From an uncultured Paracoccaceae bacterium (GTDB lineage: Bacteria > Pseudomonadota > Alphaproteobacteria > Rhodobacterales > Rhodobacteraceae): a stretch of DNA of 16,103 bases. Location: NCBI GenBank assembly GCA_937907485.1, contig CALESR010000195.1, positions 1-16,103 on the forward strand. The letters are read 5' to 3'. Positions 1-6,984 of the stretch are shown here, in pieces. The number at the start of each line of letters is the position of its first letter. Within the stretch, counting starts at the first letter, position 1. The position numbers and the translations under genes were made by a program. Under the pieces are notes generated by a model. It made no database searches and was not told the DNA's origin. It worked only from the letters and a program-made list of their open reading frames with translations.

Positions 1-79
1 GCCGAACACCACGGTGACGATCAGCGCCAGCTACACCACGCCGTGGGACAGCATCTGCCGCGTGGGGGAAGGGTCACAT

Positions 80-139
80 GGGTCAATTCTCAATGGAAAT
101 TATACGCCCACCTGGGTCACTTCTGGGTGGAAATCAACA
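80..139 (-). mobile_element. Terminus of an IS21-like insertion sequence (left end of window)
   Basis: Read on the minus strand, the stretch starts with TGTTGATTTCCACCCAGAA and holds two direct repeats of a TGGGTCAnTTCT...TGGAAAT unit (plus-strand copies at 80 and 113, 33 bp apart). A TG/CA tip followed by multiple subterminal repeats is the usual terminus architecture of the IS21 family. The same terminus occurs inverted at 16050-16103. The element body would lie left of the window. No transposase is visible, so the family assignment is an inference. The 70 bases further left hold no recognisable gene. Confidence 0.6.
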
Positions 140-189
140 GTAATGAACTTGGTGCAAATGTCACGCTCACTGAGCGATCGCTTCTCCAT
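100..189 (-). pseudogene. hsdR: N-terminal stub of a type I restriction endonuclease subunit R, cut by an IS end
   Basis: The minus strand has an ATG at 189 preceded by a good Shine-Dalgarno (GAGGAGAGGA, then a short spacer). It opens MEKRSLSERDICTKFIT, which matches from memory the start of HsdR-type DEAD/DEAH helicase-nuclease subunits (LSERDICTKFITPAL...AGWD). After 17 codons the frame runs into the insertion-sequence terminus at 139 and stops at 100-102 after 12 foreign codons. The intact protein would restrict unmodified DNA with HsdM and HsdS, which are not in the window. The remainder, if it survives, should lie beyond the element to the left. The stub is too short for certainty, but start signal, frame and junction agree. 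Confidence 0.6.
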
Positions 190-536
190 GCGGTCCTCTC
201 CTCGCAGCGCGACGCACCGTTACAGCGGTAAAGCGGATAAGTGCCTTGATACGCTAGCATAAGCGGATTTCAGACCAAGCGGCAACGCTCAAAGGCGTCG
301 CCAGTCGCGTTAAAGTGGAATCGTTCGCCCCGTGTGACGCCAGAGGCGGCGACGTCAACGCTGATGTCGCACAGCGTCCGTCAACTTCCACAGGTCAGAA
401 AATCGGACGTCTCGTTCTTCGTCGGGATCGCGTTCGTTGTGTCCGCCTTTACTGCGGGCGCGCACGGGGAAGCTGCCGCGGATCGGCATCTTCGAGCGTT
501 ACAATACCCAGTTTGATGCGCCCTTCGCCTCGCCGG
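190..536. other. Gene-free, probably decayed stretch
   Basis: Apart from the possible hsdR promoter and ribosome binding site at its left edge, I see no convincing gene. Short open frames exist on both strands, one with a hydrophobic run encoded near 400-460 plus, but none has a ribosome binding site or a recognisable protein family. The setting between two gene fragments suggests eroded DNA. Confidence 0.5.
256..285 (-). promoter_or_regulatory. Possible promoter for the truncated hsdR
   Basis: On the minus strand TTGCCG (280-285) and TATGCT (256-261) are separated by 18 bp, about 65 bp upstream of the hsdR start codon. This is a plausible sigma-70 arrangement but rests on pattern matching only. 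Confidence 0.25.
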
Positions 537-671
537 TTAACAGAGCGATCTGTTCCGCGCGCCCGACGCGAGGATATGCGCCCCGTCAACCGCCGCTGCC
601 TCGACGCGAGGCTGGCTCTTGTCGATTATCAGGACGCACGCATTGCTCACCACCAGACGGGTGATGGTCAT
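537..671 (-). pseudogene. Degenerate N-terminus of an amidohydrolase (TRZ/ATZ-like)
   Basis: The minus strand from ATG 671 reads MTITRLVVSNACVLIIDKSQ followed by PRVEAAAVDGAHILASG. This is the typical first beta-sandwich strand pattern of metal-dependent amidohydrolases (LLIRNARVLTMD...V.DGRI.AVG). It stops at TAA 537-539 after 44 codons, well before the metal-binding HxH motif, and no continuation is seen in another frame. It begins 29 bp after the stop of the cupin gene on the same strand, so the two were probably once an operon. The start lacks a clear Shine-Dalgarno. It most likely makes no functional product. Confidence 0.45.
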
Positions 672-700
672 TGTCCGTGGGGGCCAGACTGAGAGGCGGC

Positions 701-1054
701 TTATTTCAGCTTGATGGCGAAGTGCTTGCGCACGGGTTCTTCGATGGTCCAGGTGCCTTTGAAGGTCGGCTCGACGGTGAAGGCATCGCCGGGCAACAGC
801 GTGATCGGTTCACCACCGTCCGGTGTGATCGTGATGCGGCCTTCGATCAAGTGGACGAACTCGTAGAACTGATAGCTCGCGTGCCAGGCGCCGGGGGTCG
901 CCTCCCAAGTGCCCGATATCATGCTGCCATCGAGCGAGCTGTGTTGAACCCAGTAGCGCATCGTCGGATTGCCCACGACCTTGACCCACCCGGCCAGATC
1001 GGTGGTGGTGGGCTCCGGCCCCGGTGCGGGGAATCGAAAAACCGTGGTGCTCAT
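701..1054 (-). CDS. Cupin domain protein (DUF861/EutQ-like, Cupin_3)
   Basis: This 117-residue single-domain cupin has the family pattern SGTWEATPG (47-55), Y..YEFVHLIEG (61-72), LLPGDAF (86-92) and GTW-x-IEEPVRK (100-110). Proteins of this type are small soluble beta-barrels found next to amine, ureide or amidohydrolase pathways; most lack the histidine triad of enzymatic cupins, and here too only scattered histidines (H58, H68) are visible. I chose ATG 1054, preceded by GAGGGCAGGA, over an upstream in-frame ATG at 1120 because homology begins there. It is divergent from the acetyltransferase gene (176 bp between the starts) and followed by a broken amidohydrolase, whose substrate it may have shared. 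Substrate unknown. Confidence 0.85.
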   Translation of the reverse strand: MSTTVFRFPAPGPEPTTTDLAGWVKVVGNPTMRYWVQHSSLDGSMISGTWEATPGAWHASYQFYEFVHLIEGRITITPDGGEPITLLPGDAFTVEPTFKGTWTIEEPVRKHFAIKLK

Positions 1055-1230
1055 TCCTGCCCTCATGATGCGCGTCATCGCTGAAGTCACTTGGTTAGGC
1101 GGCAGGCAGGTGCAGCGCAAGCCAGATGATCCCTGAGGGCCGCGATTGGCGAAGGGGCTGGTGAGCCTGCAGGAAATCGGTCAAAAAAGCCGCAAGCGCA
1201 GGGCGAGCGCAGACAGGGCAGGAAACGATC

Positions 1231-1812
1231 ATGGAACTTCGTGCGGCAAGAGCGTCGGATGCCGAACATCTGGTGCGCTTCATCAACATGGCAGCCGATG
1301 ACTTGCCGCTGCATTTCTGGCGCAAGACGGTTGGCCCGGAAGGCGACCCCTGGGCGCTGGGGCGCGAGCGCGCCGCACGGGAGACAGGGAATTTCTCCTA
1401 TCGCAACGCCTGGGTTGCCGAGGTCGACGGTAACGTCGCCGCCTGTTTGCTGGGGTATGCCGCCGAAGAAGCGCCCGGCCCGATCGATCCGGATACCCCG
1501 CCGATCTTCGTGCCGTTGCTGGAACTTGAGGCACTGGCACCCGGTGCGTGGTATCTGAACGTTCTGGCCACCTACGCCGAGTTTCGCGGTCGGGGCCTGG
1601 GCAGCGCGCTTTTGGCCCATGCCGAGACGGTTGCCGCGGCGGCAGGTCACCGCGCCATCAGCCTGATCGCCGAGGACACGCATCTGGATGCGCTGCGCCT
1701 GTATTCGGCCAAAGGCTATCGGGAGGTTGCGCGTCGCCCGGTCGTCAAAGCCGATTGGGAGGTTGATGCGCGCGAGTGGATTTTGTTCACAAAGTCCATG
1801 TCAGCCCTCTGA
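1231..1812 (+). CDS. GNAT family N-acetyltransferase
   Basis: This 193-aa protein has the acetyl-CoA pyrophosphate-binding motif R119-x-x-G-x-G124 (FRGRGLGS), preceded by the beta-4 strand WYLNVLATYAEFRG, and the C-terminal motif B ALRLYSAKGY (154-163). It would transfer an acetyl group from acetyl-CoA to an amine of a small molecule or protein; the acceptor cannot be read from the sequence. The N-terminus (RAARASDAEHLVRFI) is the usual GNAT opening. GGCAGGAA lies 7 bp before the ATG. The gene stands alone, divergent from the cupin, and ends in a 286-bp gap before the converging antiporter gene. Full length for the family. Confidence 0.9.
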   Translation: MELRAARASDAEHLVRFINMAADDLPLHFWRKTVGPEGDPWALGRERAARETGNFSYRNAWVAEVDGNVAACLLGYAAEEAPGPIDPDTPPIFVPLLELEALAPGAWYLNVLATYAEFRGRGLGSALLAHAETVAAAAGHRAISLIAEDTHLDALRLYSAKGYREVARRPVVKADWEVDAREWILFTKSMSAL

Positions 1813-2098
1813 TCACCTGTGGCGGAGCCATGTGCGGCCGGCCAATCCTCTTCCGAGGCTTGCAGTTTGGCGCAGGGTTCATGCCTTGGCCGATCCATTT
1901 GACGCATGATCCAAAGGAGTCACCCGGCCTGCTTTCGGGGTTCATCACATCGTAACCAACGGCGGCGAATAGCGCTACCAGGACGCGAACGGCCCATAGC
2001 GGACGGTCGACACGGCCCAAGTCTTTAATGCAGCAGTCCCTTAAGCAGCCGTTCGATGGCCCATCGTTCGCAACGGTCGGGGTGAACGAGCCAGCTAC
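1813..2098. other. Intergenic stretch between convergent genes, no gene seen
   Basis: Holds an open minus-strand frame (up to 2020) with no family I recognise and no ribosome binding site. The part around 1974-2008 read on the minus strand (GTCCGCTATGGGCCGTTCGCG) resembles the repeat-like sequence at 14698-14740. A short inverted repeat CGATGGCCCATCG lies near 2050-2075, just past the antiporter stop; it is too compact and lacks a T-run to be a convincing terminator. Confidence 0.4.
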
Positions 2099-3973
2099 TC
2101 ACGTCCCAGATCGTGCCTTTTTCATCGTTGCCTTCAACTCTGCCTCCCAGATGCCAAGATTCTCGCGGATCAATTTCGAATAGGGGCTGTTCTCGCTGTG
2201 AGGATCGTCGCTTTCGATGAAGGCCTGCGCTGTTTCCACCATGGTCCGACGGTCGAATTCCTCGAAGATCCCGATCAATTTTTCGGCCTCGTCACGCGAA
2301 TGGCCGATTGCCTCGAACACCGAACGCGCGGCGCGGATCGAGCTGTCGTAGGTCTCGCGGATAATGTCACGGCAACCGACCGCCCAAAGGTCATAGACAT
2401 GCCAGCGGTCGATGGCGCGGGCGACCACATGCACCTTGGGGTGATTGTCATGCATATAGCGGGCAAGCTCGGTCGCGGCCGCCTTGTTGTCGATCGCGAT
2501 CACGAAGACATCGGCATCTTCGATCCCGGCGGCATGCAAAAGATCTGGGCGTGTGGCATCGCCGAAATAGGCGCTGAGGCCAAAGCGGCGCAGCATGGCC
2601 AGTTGCTCGTTGCTGTAGTCGACAACCGTGGTTTGGTAATCGGCCGCCTGAAGCGCCCGGTTCACTATCCCGCCAAAGCGCCCGTGGCCGGCGATGATGA
2701 TCCGGGCATTTGGCGCGATCTCATCGGCCTCGCGTTCCTGCTGGCGCGAATAGCGGGGCGCAATGACCCGGTCATACAAGATGAACAAGGCCGGGGTCAG
2801 CAGCATCGACAGTGCCACGACAAGCAGCAGAAGATCGGCCACCGCAGGCGGCACCACCGCATTGGCCACAGTAAAGGAAACCAAAACGAAGCCGAACTCT
2901 CCGGCCTGGGCCAGCCCCAAGGCGAAAAGCCACTTGTCGCCCCCAGCCAGCCGAAAGACGCGGCCCAAGCCCAGCATGACCGCGCATTTCAAGACGATCA
3001 AGCCAAGTGTCAGCCCAAAGACAAGGCCAAGGTTTTCCCCCAACAATGCGAAATCGATGCTGGCGCCGACGGTGATGAAGAACACACCGAGGAATATCCC
3101 CTTGAAGGGTGCGATATCGCTCTCCAGTTCGTGCCGATATTCGCTGTTGGCCATGACGACACCCGCAAGAAAGGTGCCTAGCGCAGGAGACAGCCCCACC
3201 ATCGTCATCAGAAGTGCGATGGCCAGAACCATCATCAATGCCGTACTGACGAAAAGCTCTCGCAGCCGCGCCCGGGCGACATAGCGAAAGATCGGTCCTG
3301 TCAGAAAGCGGCCCGCGACGATCACGGCACCAATGGCCGCCAGCGTCACCAGTGCAGTTTGCCAACCCGGCAGGCCCTCAACCAGATTGAGGCTTAGGCC
3401 CGCCGGGCTATGGTCGCCGCCATGGTCTTCGCCTTGGCCAACAGCTGCCATGAGCTCGGGCAGGGCCAGCAAGGGGATCAGCGCCAGCATCGGGATCACT
3501 GCGATGTCCTGAAACAGCAGAACCGAGAAGCTGGCCTGCCCCCCGTCGCTGCGCATCAGCCCCTTTTCGTTCAGCGTCTGCGTGACAATCGCGGTGGAGG
3601 ACATGGCAAAGATCATGCCGATCGCCAGAGCCACCGACCAGACCTGCCCCAAAGCCAAAGCAACTGCCATCACCGCAAGGGCGGTCAGGCCAACCTGCAA
3701 TCCGCCCATCACGAAGATCCGCGCCCGCATCGCCCAAAGGACCTTTGGTTGCATCTCAAGGCCGATTAGAAACAGCATCATCACCACGCCGAACTCGGTG
3801 AAATGCTGCAACGCGATGACATCAACCCCCGCCCAATGCAGCACAGGCCCGATGGCGATGCCCGCGATCAGATAGCCCAACACCGACCCCAACCCAAAAC
3901 GCGAGGCGAGCGGCACGGCGATCATCCCGGCAAGGAAGATGGTGAAGGTGGTGAACATGAATTCTGCGGTCAT
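2099..3973 (-). CDS. Kef-type (CPA2) monovalent cation:proton antiporter with TrkA-N domain
   Basis: At 624 aa it matches the usual length of KefB/KefC (about 600-620 aa). Residues 1-400 are the multi-spanning Na+/H+-exchanger-type membrane domain, including FQDIAVIP (154-161) with a membrane-embedded Asp156. Residues 279-292 (YRHELESDIAPFKG) correspond to the conserved cytoplasmic loop of KefB/C that takes part in glutathione gating. A Rossmann TrkA-N (RCK) domain starts at 424 with GHGRFG (429-434). In Escherichia coli such systems expel K+ and acidify the cytoplasm when glutathione adducts of methylglyoxal or other electrophiles form. AAAGGA lies 8 bp before ATG 3973. It follows the AraC regulator by 29 bp on the same strand, so they are probably co-transcribed. 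No KefF/KefG-type ancillary flavoprotein is present. KefB versus KefC cannot be decided. Confidence 0.9.
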   Translation of the reverse strand: MTAEFMFTTFTIFLAGMIAVPLASRFGLGSVLGYLIAGIAIGPVLHWAGVDVIALQHFTEFGVVMMLFLIGLEMQPKVLWAMRARIFVMGGLQVGLTALAVMAVALALGQVWSVALAIGMIFAMSSTAIVTQTLNEKGLMRSDGGQASFSVLLFQDIAVIPMLALIPLLALPELMAAVGQGEDHGGDHSPAGLSLNLVEGLPGWQTALVTLAAIGAVIVAGRFLTGPIFRYVARARLRELFVSTALMMVLAIALLMTMVGLSPALGTFLAGVVMANSEYRHELESDIAPFKGIFLGVFFITVGASIDFALLGENLGLVFGLTLGLIVLKCAVMLGLGRVFRLAGGDKWLFALGLAQAGEFGFVLVSFTVANAVVPPAVADLLLLVVALSMLLTPALFILYDRVIAPRYSRQQEREADEIAPNARIIIAGHGRFGGIVNRALQAADYQTTVVDYSNEQLAMLRRFGLSAYFGDATRPDLLHAAGIEDADVFVIAIDNKAAATELARYMHDNHPKVHVVARAIDRWHVYDLWAVGCRDIIRETYDSSIRAARSVFEAIGHSRDEAEKLIGIFEEFDRRTMVETAQAFIESDDPHSENSPYSKLIRENLGIWEAELKATMKKARSGT

Positions 3974-4002
3974 CGCGGGTCCTTTAGCTTCGGGGAAATC
4001 CG

Positions 4003-4872
4003 TCAGGATAGGTGCATCAGGTGCTGACGCGGCGGGCAGCCGAACTTGCGCGAATAGTCGCGACTGAAGTGGGTTGGGCTTTCGTAACCCACTTCGAAAC
4101 TTGTCGACGAAACAGAGCGCCGCCCCTCGCGCAGCAGGGCCTGCGCTTCGATCAGGCGCAAGTCCTTGAGATATTGCAGGGGCGTCGTCCCGGTGACCGA
4201 TTTGAAATGTTCGTGGAACGAAGACTGGCTCATACCCACAAGCCGTGCGAGGTCGGCCACCGCCAGTGGTGCGCGAAACTCTTGCCGAATCCGCGCGATT
4301 GCCTTGGCAACACGGCTGGCGTGGCTATCCACCGACAAGAGGTTGCGCAGCATCCCGCCAAGCGGCGACAGAAGCAGGCGGAAGTGAATTTCCCGCAGGA
4401 CTGCGGGGCCTAGCACCTGTGCATCGAGCGGCCGGTCCATCATGGCAAGGTATCGCGCCAGCGGCTCCGTCCACTCACCCTCCGCGATATTGGCGCAAAG
4501 CGAGCGCGCATCAGGCGCATCCGTTACCGCCTCCCCCACCTGTTCATAAAGGCTTCGGACAATCCCAAGATCCAGCGACAGGATCAGTGCAAGATAGGGC
4601 GCCGCTGGGCTGGCTTCGGTGATTTTCGACGTCACCGGCAGGTCGTGACTGACCAAGAGCGCGTCTCCCCGCTGCAGCGTCACCGACTGTGTCCCAATTC
4701 CAGTTTCCTTACGGCCGCGCAAGATCAGGCAGACAACCGGGTTATAGACGACTGCCTCAAAGGCGCTGACGCTTTCACGGCGCAAGACATGCAGGTTCGG
4801 GAGCGAGCCCGCCCGCCCTTCATTCCTTAGGGCAAAATATCGCTCTGCCTGCCCTTCCAACTCGTCCAGCAT
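4003..4872 (-). CDS. AraC family transcriptional regulator, YqhC/CmrA-like (AraC_N domain)
   Basis: This 289-aa protein has an N-terminal AraC_N-type domain (about 10-165, with YNPVVCLILRGRK at 43-55) and a C-terminal double helix-turn-helix (203-289). The second HTH is recognisable from FEVGYESPTHFSRDYSRKFG. Regulators with this domain pair include YqhC, which activates the aldehyde reductases yqhD and dkgA. The gene here diverges from an aldo/keto reductase and precedes a Kef antiporter, so a response to aldehydes or other electrophiles is likely (inference). Cys48 is a candidate sensing residue. ATG 4872 follows AGAGGGA with normal spacing; the upstream ATG at 4896 has no ribosome binding site. 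Three copies of GGCAGGA(A)T lie upstream and are its candidate operators. Confidence 0.88.
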   Translation of the reverse strand: MLDELEGQAERYFALRNEGRAGSLPNLHVLRRESVSAFEAVVYNPVVCLILRGRKETGIGTQSVTLQRGDALLVSHDLPVTSKITEASPAAPYLALILSLDLGIVRSLYEQVGEAVTDAPDARSLCANIAEGEWTEPLARYLAMMDRPLDAQVLGPAVLREIHFRLLLSPLGGMLRNLLSVDSHASRVAKAIARIRQEFRAPLAVADLARLVGMSQSSFHEHFKSVTGTTPLQYLKDLRLIEAQALLREGRRSVSSTSFEVGYESPTHFSRDYSRKFGCPPRQHLMHLS

Positions 4873-4947
4873 GATCGTCCCTCTCTGATCCTGCATATCC
4901 GTTCAAGATGTGCGATTCATCTGGAAATCCGACCGACTGGAGGAATT

Positions 4948-5006
4948 GGCAGGAATGATAGAGGAAAAGGCAGGAATACCCTGATGTGACAGCCTAGGAT
5001 CCTGCC
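4948..5006. promoter_or_regulatory. Three-copy GGCAGGA(A)T motif, candidate AraC-family operator
   Basis: GGCAGGAAT occurs at 4948-4956 and 4969-4977, exactly 21 bp apart (two helical turns) in direct orientation, and as GGCAGGAT inverted at 4999-5006. The array fills the region between the divergent AraC gene and the aldo/keto reductase. Direct repeats in phase are the usual layout of AraC-family binding sites. A weak -10-like TAGGAT (4995-5000) lies at a suitable distance from the second repeat for a class II activated promoter of the reductase. Binding itself is inferred. Confidence 0.5.
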
Positions 5007-5032
5007 AACCCCACATGCCAAGGAGAGCAACG

Positions 5033-5941
5033 ATGACGCCTGCGCATCCGACATTCCCCCTCAACGCTGACACCGCGATCCCGGCCGCAGGATTTGGTAC
5101 CTATCTCATTTCCGACGAGGCGGCCCCCGAGGCCGTTTGCGCCGCGATCACCACCGGGTATCGCCATATCGACACCGCATCAGGTTATCATAATGAGGTT
5201 GCCGTCGGCGAGGGTTTCCGCCGGGGTCTTGCGGCCGAAGGGCTTGCGCGGACCGACATCTTCGTGACGACCAAGCTTTGGCCCGGCAATCCGGCATGGG
5301 GTGACCCGCCCAAAGACGCTGCACAGACAATCGCCGAATGCGAGGCCAGCCTTGCCCGGCTGGGGTTGGACTATGTCGATCTCTACCTGATCCACGCGCC
5401 CTATGGCGGCGAAAAGCGGTTGGACCAGTGGCGCGCGCTCTTGCAGCTGAAAGAAACCGGCAAGGCGCGGTCAGTTGGGGTGAGCAATTTCAACATCGGC
5501 CATCTGGAAGAAATCCGGGCAGCCGGACTGCCTATGCCCGATGCCAACCAGATCGAGCTGCACCCATGGTCGCAGAAACCCGGCCTGCGGGCCTATATGG
5601 CCGAACAGGGCATCGCGCCCATTGCCTATAGCAGCCTTGTTCCGCTCTCCACATGGCGCATCGAACCGGGTCAAGCCAGCGCCAAGACCGACGAGATGCG
5701 CGCCGATGGTGGCGCCTTTGCAGAAATGGCGGCGAAATTTGGGGTCAGCGAGGCCCAAGTCTTGCTGCGATGGGGCGTCCAGAACGGCTTTGCCGTACTT
5801 CCCAAAAGCTTGAACCCTGACCGAATGCGCCAAAACCTCGACCTGTTTACCTTTACCCTCGACGACGCGGACATGGCACGCATGGCAACCATGGATCGCG
5901 GCGATGGCGTGGCTTGGGCAACCGGCGATCCCAGCAAATAG
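5033..5941 (+). CDS. Aldo/keto reductase (DkgA-like)
   Basis: This 302-aa, single-domain AKR has the full catalytic tetrad: Asp47 and Tyr52 in DTASGYHNE, Lys81 in TTKLW and His121 in LIHAP. It also has the family signatures VGVSNF and NQIELHPW, and a C-terminal LPKSLNPDRMRQNL segment that contacts the 2'-phosphate of NADPH in relatives. It should reduce small aldehydes or ketones, including 2-oxoaldehydes such as methylglyoxal in the best studied bacterial relatives (DkgA/DkgB), using NADPH in the cytosol. The start is ATG 5033, 5 bp after AAGGAGAG, rather than the in-frame ATG at 5015. It diverges from the AraC regulator, which probably controls it. Exact substrate unknown. Confidence 0.92.
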   Translation: MTPAHPTFPLNADTAIPAAGFGTYLISDEAAPEAVCAAITTGYRHIDTASGYHNEVAVGEGFRRGLAAEGLARTDIFVTTKLWPGNPAWGDPPKDAAQTIAECEASLARLGLDYVDLYLIHAPYGGEKRLDQWRALLQLKETGKARSVGVSNFNIGHLEEIRAAGLPMPDANQIELHPWSQKPGLRAYMAEQGIAPIAYSSLVPLSTWRIEPGQASAKTDEMRADGGAFAEMAAKFGVSEAQVLLRWGVQNGFAVLPKSLNPDRMRQNLDLFTFTLDDADMARMATMDRGDGVAWATGDPSK

Positions 5942-5957
5942 AGGGCAAAAAGCGCAG

Positions 5958-5981
5958 GTCAGGCCCGGACATAGGCCTGAC
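5958..5981. terminator. Hairpin between convergent genes, weak terminator candidate
   Basis: GTCAGGCC (5958-5965) and GGCCTGAC (5974-5981) form a perfect 8-bp stem with an 8-nt loop, 16 bp past the aldo/keto reductase stop. There is no T-run on either side, so intrinsic termination is uncertain. Confidence 0.35.
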
Positions 5982-6107
5982 AGTGTCCTCTATCCAAAGC
6001 AAGTGCAGATATTCAGTCGGACCCGGCCCATTGCGGCCGGTCGACTGTTAAGGCAGAAAACGGTGAATAGCGTGCATCATCATTCCAGTGATTGTGCAAC
6101 CATGGCA

Positions 6108-6971
6108 TCACCGCATTAGAAGGACCGGCACCTTGCAGGAGCGGATCATCGCCGTTGTGGTTGACCCGATGATGAGGCTGCGGATGCGGCTGTGGCCATA
6201 GGCGCCCATGACCAGCAGGTCAAAGTGCGCGTCCTCCTCCAGCCTGGCCAAGGCGGTATCCGGCTGGCCCGGCAGGACTGAAGTTTCCGCGTCGATCCCG
6301 GCGGCCCTCAGCATTGCGCGTGCATCTGCAAGGCCCTTGGTGACCTCGGCCGTGGCGGTGCCCACGGTCACGACATGCACCGCCAGCCCCTGAAACAGCG
6401 GGCTGCGGGCGATGTGATCGACGGCCTTCATCGCCGAAGCGCCACCGTCATAGGCGACCAGCACCTTCGAAATCGGCCGGAACGCGCGCGACGCGATGAA
6501 CACCGGCTTATGACTGGCGCGCACGATGCGTTCGAGGTTCGAGCCCAGATGGCCCTTGGCAAAGTCTGCCGCCTCGCCGCGCTTGCCGATCAGGATCACC
6601 TGGGCGTCGGCTTCGACATCGGCCACGGCCTCGACAATGTCACCATGGCGCAGGCGGGTGGTGACCTCGCTCACGCCGGCCTTTTCCAGCAGGGCTTGCG
6701 CGTCGTCCAGGATCGCCCGGCCACGGTGGCTGATCAGCTTGGCGCGTTGCGCGTCCAGTTCGGCCAGTTGCTCCATCAGGGCCGTCCGCGCCCCAAGTGC
6801 AATGGCGCCGGAATGATCGTGAGTGTCCGACGCTTCGCGCCGACCAAGGACGTGGATCAGTTCCACCGGCGAACCGGTGCGACGGGCGATCCACGCTGCA
6901 TGGTCGCACACGCTGGCGGAATAGATCGAGCCATCGACAAGGGCGACGATCTTCTGTGGTTGGTTGGTCAT
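6108..6971 (-). CDS. Universal stress protein with two tandem UspA domains
   Basis: At 287 aa this is the double-domain form of UspA. Domain 1 spans about 6-162 and domain 2 about 167-287. Domain 2 has the perfect ATP-binding signature G256-x2-G259-x9-G269-S270. Domain 1 has GKRG...GS (129-144), one residue longer than the consensus, so its nucleotide binding may differ. Such proteins are cytosolic, bind nucleotides and aid survival during stress or regulate partners. ATG 6971 lies 13 bp after the SulP stop codon on the same strand, with its GAGGGGG ribosome binding site in and just before that gap. The two genes are therefore almost certainly one operon, and this Usp may act on or with the transporter. 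Confidence 0.92.
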   Translation of the reverse strand: MTNQPQKIVALVDGSIYSASVCDHAAWIARRTGSPVELIHVLGRREASDTHDHSGAIALGARTALMEQLAELDAQRAKLISHRGRAILDDAQALLEKAGVSEVTTRLRHGDIVEAVADVEADAQVILIGKRGEAADFAKGHLGSNLERIVRASHKPVFIASRAFRPISKVLVAYDGGASAMKAVDHIARSPLFQGLAVHVVTVGTATAEVTKGLADARAMLRAAGIDAETSVLPGQPDTALARLEEDAHFDLLVMGAYGHSRIRSLIIGSTTTAMIRSCKVPVLLMR

Positions 6972-6984
6972 GTCCGTGTCCCCC

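Noticed and set aside
1..70. A membrane-protein fragment on the minus strand (QMLSHGVV, stop, LALIVTVVFG)
   Set aside because: Under 20 codons with an internal stop; too short to assign.
1087..1683. A 198-codon minus-strand frame
   Set aside because: Antisense to the GNAT gene, no ribosome binding site or recognised family.
1810..1820. TGATCACCTG resembling the 18-bp palindrome
   Set aside because: Only the right half matches (left half is CCTC rather than CAGG), and it lies at the end of a plus-strand gene, not upstream of one.
2198..3181. A 327-codon plus-strand open frame
   Set aside because: Lies antisense inside the clearly coding Kef antiporter gene and has no recognisable domains; long antisense frames are expected in GC-rich DNA.
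5958..5981. Strong bidirectional intrinsic terminator
   Set aside because: Stem is good but no T-run follows on either strand; kept only as a weak candidate.
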